A stretch of DNA of 39,192 bases from Thiobacillus sp. UBA2597 (GTDB taxonomy: Bacteria > Pseudomonadota > Gammaproteobacteria > Burkholderiales > Thiobacillaceae). Of the stretch, positions 35,135 through 39,192 are shown piece after piece. Location: assembly GCA_002339725.1 (NCBI GenBank), contig DDKN01000130.1, positions 1-39,192 on the forward strand, written 5' to 3'. The notes beneath the pieces were generated by a model. That model worked only from the letters and a program-made list of their open reading frames with translations, searched no databases and had not been told where the DNA came from. The translations under genes and the position numbers were made by a program. Numbering within the stretch: position 1 is the stretch's first letter; every line of letters begins with the position of its first letter.

Positions 35135-36021
35135 CGAAAGGCCCAGGCGGCGAAGGGCTCGATCTCGTCCCGGTTCAGCAGCATCAGCTGGTAGGCGTTG
35201 GGATTGAGCGAGTGATCCTCGGTGGTGTCGACGCTCAGGCGCTGCAGGACATAACCGATCAGGGCCCGGCGCACCACGATCGCAATGACCGCGCCATCCG
35301 CGCCGTAATCCAGCAGCAGACTTTCCCGCTTCCCGGCATCCAGGCCGCGGTGTGGCGCAAGTTCCAGCGTCACGGTCTCGACCCAATCCTCGTCGTACTC
35401 CGGGCTCGATTCCGCTGCCTCGTCCAGGCACTGCGCCTGACTGAAGCGCGAGAGCACGAAGTCGCGGAAGTCGCCGCTGTCGGCGCTGTAGGCCCGGACA
35501 TGCCAGCGCAGGCCGGTGTCGACCAGGCTGTGCGGTTCGAGGATGCGCAGATTCTGACTGTCGCGCTCGGACAGCGAGCGGTATTGCGCCCGCAGTTGCC
35601 TGCGACCATGGATGGCGCGCGTGATCTGGGCCAGCAGCGCCGGGCTGGGCAGCCGGGCGGGCAGGGGCAGGCTGGCGGTGGGCAGGCCGTAGATGGATTG
35701 CGCGCCGTAGGGGCCGCCGGCGACCGCCAGATTGGCGGCGATCATGGGCAGCACGGCAGACGGATTCAGATCGGCGAAGAGGGCGGTGAAACCCTCGGTC
35801 GGCACGAAGCCGAACACGTTGGGGTTGTAGACCAGGTTGCCCGGAGCCAGGTCGCCGTAGAGCTTGAGGTCCTTGGTCGCCGCCGGGTCGGAAATGCCGA
35901 AGGCACGGGCGACGTCGCTGCGGCTGACCGCCCCGGTGTAATAGGCCATGACCTCGATGTATTGCAGCCGCTGCTGCGTCGCCCATTTCACATCCAGGCG
36001 CATTTTCTCTTTGGAAACCAT
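35131..36021 (-). CDS. WYL-domain transcriptional regulator (CapW/BrxR-like)
   Basis: The 296-residue regulator has an N-terminal winged helix-turn-helix (about 1-90; YYTGAVSRSDVARAFGISDPAATKDL). A WYL domain follows at about 130-205 (ILEPHSLVDTGLRWHVRAYSADSGDFRDFVLSRF), then a C-terminal WCX-type domain. This layout is that of CapW/BrxR regulators of anti-phage systems and is related to the DNA-damage regulators DriD and PafBC. WYL domains bind nucleic-acid ligands. No CBASS or BREX genes are in the window, so this copy is an orphan. A GGAG site precedes the ATG by 7 bp. The gene diverges from recA and overlaps pncC by 4 bp at its 3' end. Confidence 0.87.
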   Translation of the reverse strand: MVSKEKMRLDVKWATQQRLQYIEVMAYYTGAVSRSDVARAFGISDPAATKDLKLYGDLAPGNLVYNPNVFGFVPTEGFTALFADLNPSAVLPMIAANLAVAGGPYGAQSIYGLPTASLPLPARLPSPALLAQITRAIHGRRQLRAQYRSLSERDSQNLRILEPHSLVDTGLRWHVRAYSADSGDFRDFVLSRFSQAQCLDEAAESSPEYDEDWVETVTLELAPHRGLDAGKRESLLLDYGADGAVIAIVVRRALIGYVLQRLSVDTTEDHSLNPNAYQLMLLNRDEIEPFAAWAFR

Positions 36022-36055
36022 GACTTACTCCAGATCCGGCGGGTCGCCTGGCGCG

Positions 36056-36061
36056 ATTATA
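36056..36061 (-). promoter_or_regulatory. Perfect -10 (TATAAT) for the WYL regulator gene
   Basis: On the minus strand TATAAT stands 34 bp before the regulator's ATG. The -35 area (about 36079-36084) reads TCTGGA or ATCTGG, a poor match, so activation or autoregulation is possible. Confidence 0.55.
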
Positions 36062-36086
36062 GGCCTATCGGGCAATATCCAGATAC

Positions 36087-36121
36087 AAACTATGATGTAA
36101 TAAAAACTACGTAGGTGATAA
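36087..36121. repeat. Imperfect tandem repeat between the WYL and recA promoters (candidate operator)
   Basis: AAACTATGATGTAATAA (36087-36103) is followed directly by AAACTACGTAGGTGATAA (36104-36121). The second copy contains the palindrome CTACGTAG. The pair sits immediately upstream of both the recA -35 (36128) and the -35 zone of the WYL gene, a natural place for a shared regulator. Confidence 0.45.
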
Positions 36122-36127
36122 AAAATA

Positions 36128-36156
36128 TTGACACCAAGAAAAGTATCGCCTAAATT
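36128..36156 (+). promoter_or_regulatory. recA: Sigma-70 promoter of recA
   Basis: TTGACA (36128-36133), a 17-bp spacer and TAAATT (36151-36156) form a near-consensus promoter. The transcript would have a leader of about 58 bases before the recA ATG. No CTG-N10-CAG LexA box overlaps or flanks it. Confidence 0.75.
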
Positions 36157-36221
36157 TCGTTCCAAGGCGATGCCGCAAGGCGGCCGCCGGCGAACCCAAC
36201 CTCAGGCTTAGGAGACAGATC

Positions 36222-37245
<1,024 letters not shown>

Positions 37246-37259
<14 letters not shown>

Positions 37260-37695
37260 TCAGGCGCTCAGCCTGCGCGAGCGGGCGCTCAATCTGCTGG
37301 CCCGGCGCGAACACAGCCGGGCCGAACTGGCGCGCAAGCTGGCGCCGCACGGCGAGGCCGATGAGATCGCGGCGCTGCTCGCCGAGCTCGAGCGGCGCAA
37401 GCAGCTGTCGGATGCCCGTTATGCCGAATCCCTGGCGCATGCGCGCGCCGGCAAGTACGGCAGCCGGCGTCTGGCCCATGAGCTGCGGGAGAAAGGGGTG
37501 GGCGAGGGTTTGATCGCCGATGTTGTGGCCGAGGCGCGCGAGGGCGATCTCGCGGCGGCGCGTGCGGCCTGGGCCAAGAAGTTTGGTGCCCCGCCCATCG
37601 ACGCCAACGAGCGGGCGCGCCAATACCGTTTCCTGCTCGCTCGCGGCTTTCCCAATGAGGTGGTGCGCCGGGTGGTCGGTGGCGAAGAGGACTAA
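37246..37695 (+). CDS. recX: Regulatory protein RecX
   Basis: The 149-residue helical-repeat protein binds and caps RecA filaments to limit recombinase activity. The typical RecX pattern is present: LNLLARREHSRAELARKL, LAELERRKQLSDARYAESLAH, and GSRRLAHELREKGV near 58-80. I take the TTG at 37246 as start, which makes the gene overlap recA by 14 bp and suggests translational coupling. A start just after the recA stop would require a non-standard codon. Its end overlaps the convergent dehydrogenase gene by 4 bp. Confidence 0.92.
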
Positions 37696-38876
37696 AGCCG
37701 TGCTGCCAGGATCTGGCCGATTTCGCCGTCGGTCAGCACGATTGGGTTGGTCTTCATGCTGCTGCCGCGGCTGTTGGCGACGATCCGCGCGAAGTCGTTT
37801 GGGCTGATGCCGTAGGCCGACAGACGCGGCAGTTGCAGTCGCCGTGTCCAATCCTCCAGGGTCTCGACCACCGCGGCAATGGCGGCATCGTCGGCAAGCG
37901 TTTGCCGGCTCAGCAGGCGGCCGATGTCGGCGTATTTCTTGAGTGCGATATTGCCCGGTTCGCGTGCCCGCATCGCCTCGATGTTGATCCGGGTGGCAGC
38001 GGCGACCAGGGTGCCGCAGACCACGCCGTGCGGGATGGGAAAGAAGGCGCCGAGCGGCGAGGCCAGGCCGTGCACCGAACCGAGGCCGACCTGGGCCAGG
38101 GTGATGCCCGACAGCAGCGCGGCATAGGCCATGCGGCTGCGGCAGGTGCCGGCATCGGCGCTGCCCTCGTACCAGGGCAGCAGACCGTCGCGCGCGGCTT
38201 CCAGGCCGCTCAGGGCAAGGGCATCGGTAAACGAATTGGCCTTGGTCGAGACATAGGACTCCAGGAGTTGGGTGAAGGCATCCATGCCGTTGGCCGCCAG
38301 GATGGCTGGCGGGCAGCTGGCGAGCAGATCGGGGTCGACGATGGCGTATTCGGCCACCAGTTTCTCGTCGCGGAAGGACTTCTTGAAACCGCTGCTGCCA
38401 TGCGTACTGAGCACGGCGTTCTTGGTTGCCTCCGAGCCGGTACCGGCCGTGGTCGGTACCGCGATGAAGGGGGTGGCTGGGCCGCGGTAGGGCAGTTCCG
38501 GGCCGACGCCCTCCAGATGGTCGAGCACTGAGTTGCCCGGCCGCAGCAGGCCGGCGATGGCCTTGGCGGCATCCAGCGCGCTGCCGCCACCGATGCCGAG
38601 TACGACGTCGATGCCTTGCGCTTTGTATTGCCGGACGGCCTGGTCGACCAACTCCGGCGAGGGTTCGCCACCAACCTGCAGCAGTTGCCAGCGGGCGCCC
38701 ATCTTCCGAAGCTCGGCTTGCAGAGTGGCCCAGTGCGGGCTATCCAGGAAGGAGCGGGCGCCGGTGACGATCAGGATGTGTTTGCCGAAACCGGTGGCGA
38801 TGCCGGCGGTCTTCTTGAATGTGCCGGGGCCGAACTCGATGCGCGGCAGGCGGGCGATGCTGAAGGCGAAATCCAC
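37692..38876 (-). CDS. Iron-containing alcohol dehydrogenase
   Basis: The 394-residue group III (metal-dependent) dehydrogenase has an NAD-binding N-terminal half with GIGGGSALDAAKAIAGL. The VPTTAGTGSEAT block follows, and the C-terminal helical half has the metal-site region GSVHGLASPLGAFFPIPHG. Where many relatives have D-x3-H, this protein reads GMDAFTQLLESYVS, so one metal-ligand histidine is glutamine. I recall the same substitution in other members. The substrate is unknown. The frame runs to 38930, but I choose the GTG at 38876 because AAGGAG stands 6 bp upstream of it and family homology begins there. It faces away from tRNA-fMet. Confidence 0.9.
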   Translation of the reverse strand: MDFAFSIARLPRIEFGPGTFKKTAGIATGFGKHILIVTGARSFLDSPHWATLQAELRKMGARWQLLQVGGEPSPELVDQAVRQYKAQGIDVVLGIGGGSALDAAKAIAGLLRPGNSVLDHLEGVGPELPYRGPATPFIAVPTTAGTGSEATKNAVLSTHGSSGFKKSFRDEKLVAEYAIVDPDLLASCPPAILAANGMDAFTQLLESYVSTKANSFTDALALSGLEAARDGLLPWYEGSADAGTCRSRMAYAALLSGITLAQVGLGSVHGLASPLGAFFPIPHGVVCGTLVAAATRINIEAMRAREPGNIALKKYADIGRLLSRQTLADDAAIAAVVETLEDWTRRLQLPRLSAYGISPNDFARIVANSRGSSMKTNPIVLTDGEIGQILAARL

Positions 38877-38959
38877 GGTAACTCCTTGTTGGGTAGGGGT
38901 GCATGCTAGCGCGCTCGTTTCGGTGAGCAAAAGTTTTGTAGAAGATTGCTAAAAGGGTG

Positions 38960-38988
38960 TTGACAGGGTTAAGGGCAATCTTCATAAT
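38960..38988 (+). promoter_or_regulatory. Strong sigma-70 promoter of tRNA-fMet
   Basis: TTGACA (38960-38965), a 17-bp spacer and CATAAT (38983-38988) stand 15 bp before the first tRNA base. This is a stable-RNA class promoter and might also serve the downstream leader. Confidence 0.8.
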
Positions 38989-39003
38989 CTCGCTTCTCTC
39001 GGA

Positions 39004-39080
39004 CGCGGGGTGGAGCAGTCTGGCAGCTCGTCGGGCTCATAACCCGAAGGTCACAGGTTCAAATCCTGTCCCCGCAACCA
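39004..39080 (+). tRNA. Initiator tRNA-Met (CAT)
   Basis: The 77-nt cloverleaf has anticodon CAT at 39038-39040, T-arm sequence GGTTCAAATCC and an encoded 3' CCA. The first acceptor base C1 faces A72 (mismatch), and the anticodon stem carries three consecutive G-C pairs (GGG/CCC). Both are hallmarks of bacterial initiator tRNA. Confidence 0.95.
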
Positions 39081-39084
39081 AAAC

Positions 39085-39192
39085 TGATCTTTAACAAGTA
39101 GAAACAGCCTTAAGAAGTGTGGGCATTGGGTTTGGAGCGGAAGGTTCCTTCTATGGGACTGGAAGCTAACAAGTAAGACCTGATGCTCGATT
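39085..39192 (+). promoter_or_regulatory. boxA-like site and probable rRNA operon leader
   Basis: TGATCTTTAACAA (39085-39097) resembles the boxA antitermination signal of rRNA leaders. The following sequence (GAAACAGCCTTAAGAAGTGTG) resembles betaproteobacterial 16S leader sequence by memory. The window ends before any mature 16S sequence, so the rRNA operon itself is inferred. Confidence 0.5.

Noticed and set aside
35131..36021. Defence island (CBASS or BREX) marked by the CapW/BrxR-like regulator
   Set aside because: Both neighbours are housekeeping genes (pncC and recA), and no effector, nucleotidyltransferase or Brx gene is in the window.
36022..36221. LexA/SOS box upstream of recA
   Set aside because: I searched by eye for CTG-N10-CAG and found none; the CTG and CAG triplets present are at wrong distances.

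Overview
The window is GC-rich and looks like chromosomal DNA from an autotrophic betaproteobacterium. The block glyA-nrdR-ribD-ribE-ribBA-ribH-nusB-thiL-pgpA-pncC and recA-recX is a housekeeping order common in that class. The DabA/DabB and SulP genes point to a chemolithoautotroph that must gather inorganic carbon. A sulfur-oxidising lifestyle (Thiobacillus-like) is plausible but is inference. I find 29 protein genes and one initiator tRNA.

Region 1 (81-6801, minus strand): a probable operon of a membrane histidine kinase, a TauE/SafE-type permease, a small two-helix membrane protein, a PEP-synthase-like phosphotransfer protein with an unfamiliar C-terminal domain, and a stand-alone receiver protein. 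It looks like a transport and phosphorelay module. Region 2 (7012-22552): an inorganic-carbon/anion transport island. Two SulP transporters diverge from a shared 260-bp region. One is fused to two universal-stress (USP) domains. The other carries a ~140-residue insertion and leads an apparent operon of antiporter-like protein, DabA, DabB-like protein and two more antiporter-like proteins. A SAM-dependent methyltransferase gene follows.

Region 3 (22553-23361): about 800 bp without a gene, built of nested inverted repeats. It includes two ~200-bp copies of one repeat unit in opposite orientation. Their cores match, while their stem arms differ in sequence but stay self-complementary. Region 4 (23362-27458, minus): an RND efflux pump and its lipoprotein adaptor, with no outer-membrane channel gene. 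Region 5 (27645-35134, plus): glyA, nrdR, the riboflavin genes (with a RibBA whose GTP cyclohydrolase half has lost its zinc cysteines), nusB, thiL, pgpA and pncC.

Region 6 (35131-37695): a WYL-domain regulator of the CapW/BrxR type diverges from recA-recX. The shared promoter region has good promoters and a tandem repeat but no recognisable LexA box. Region 7 (37692-39192): an iron-type alcohol dehydrogenase, then a strong promoter driving tRNA-fMet, followed by a boxA-like leader suggesting that an rRNA operon begins just past the right edge.
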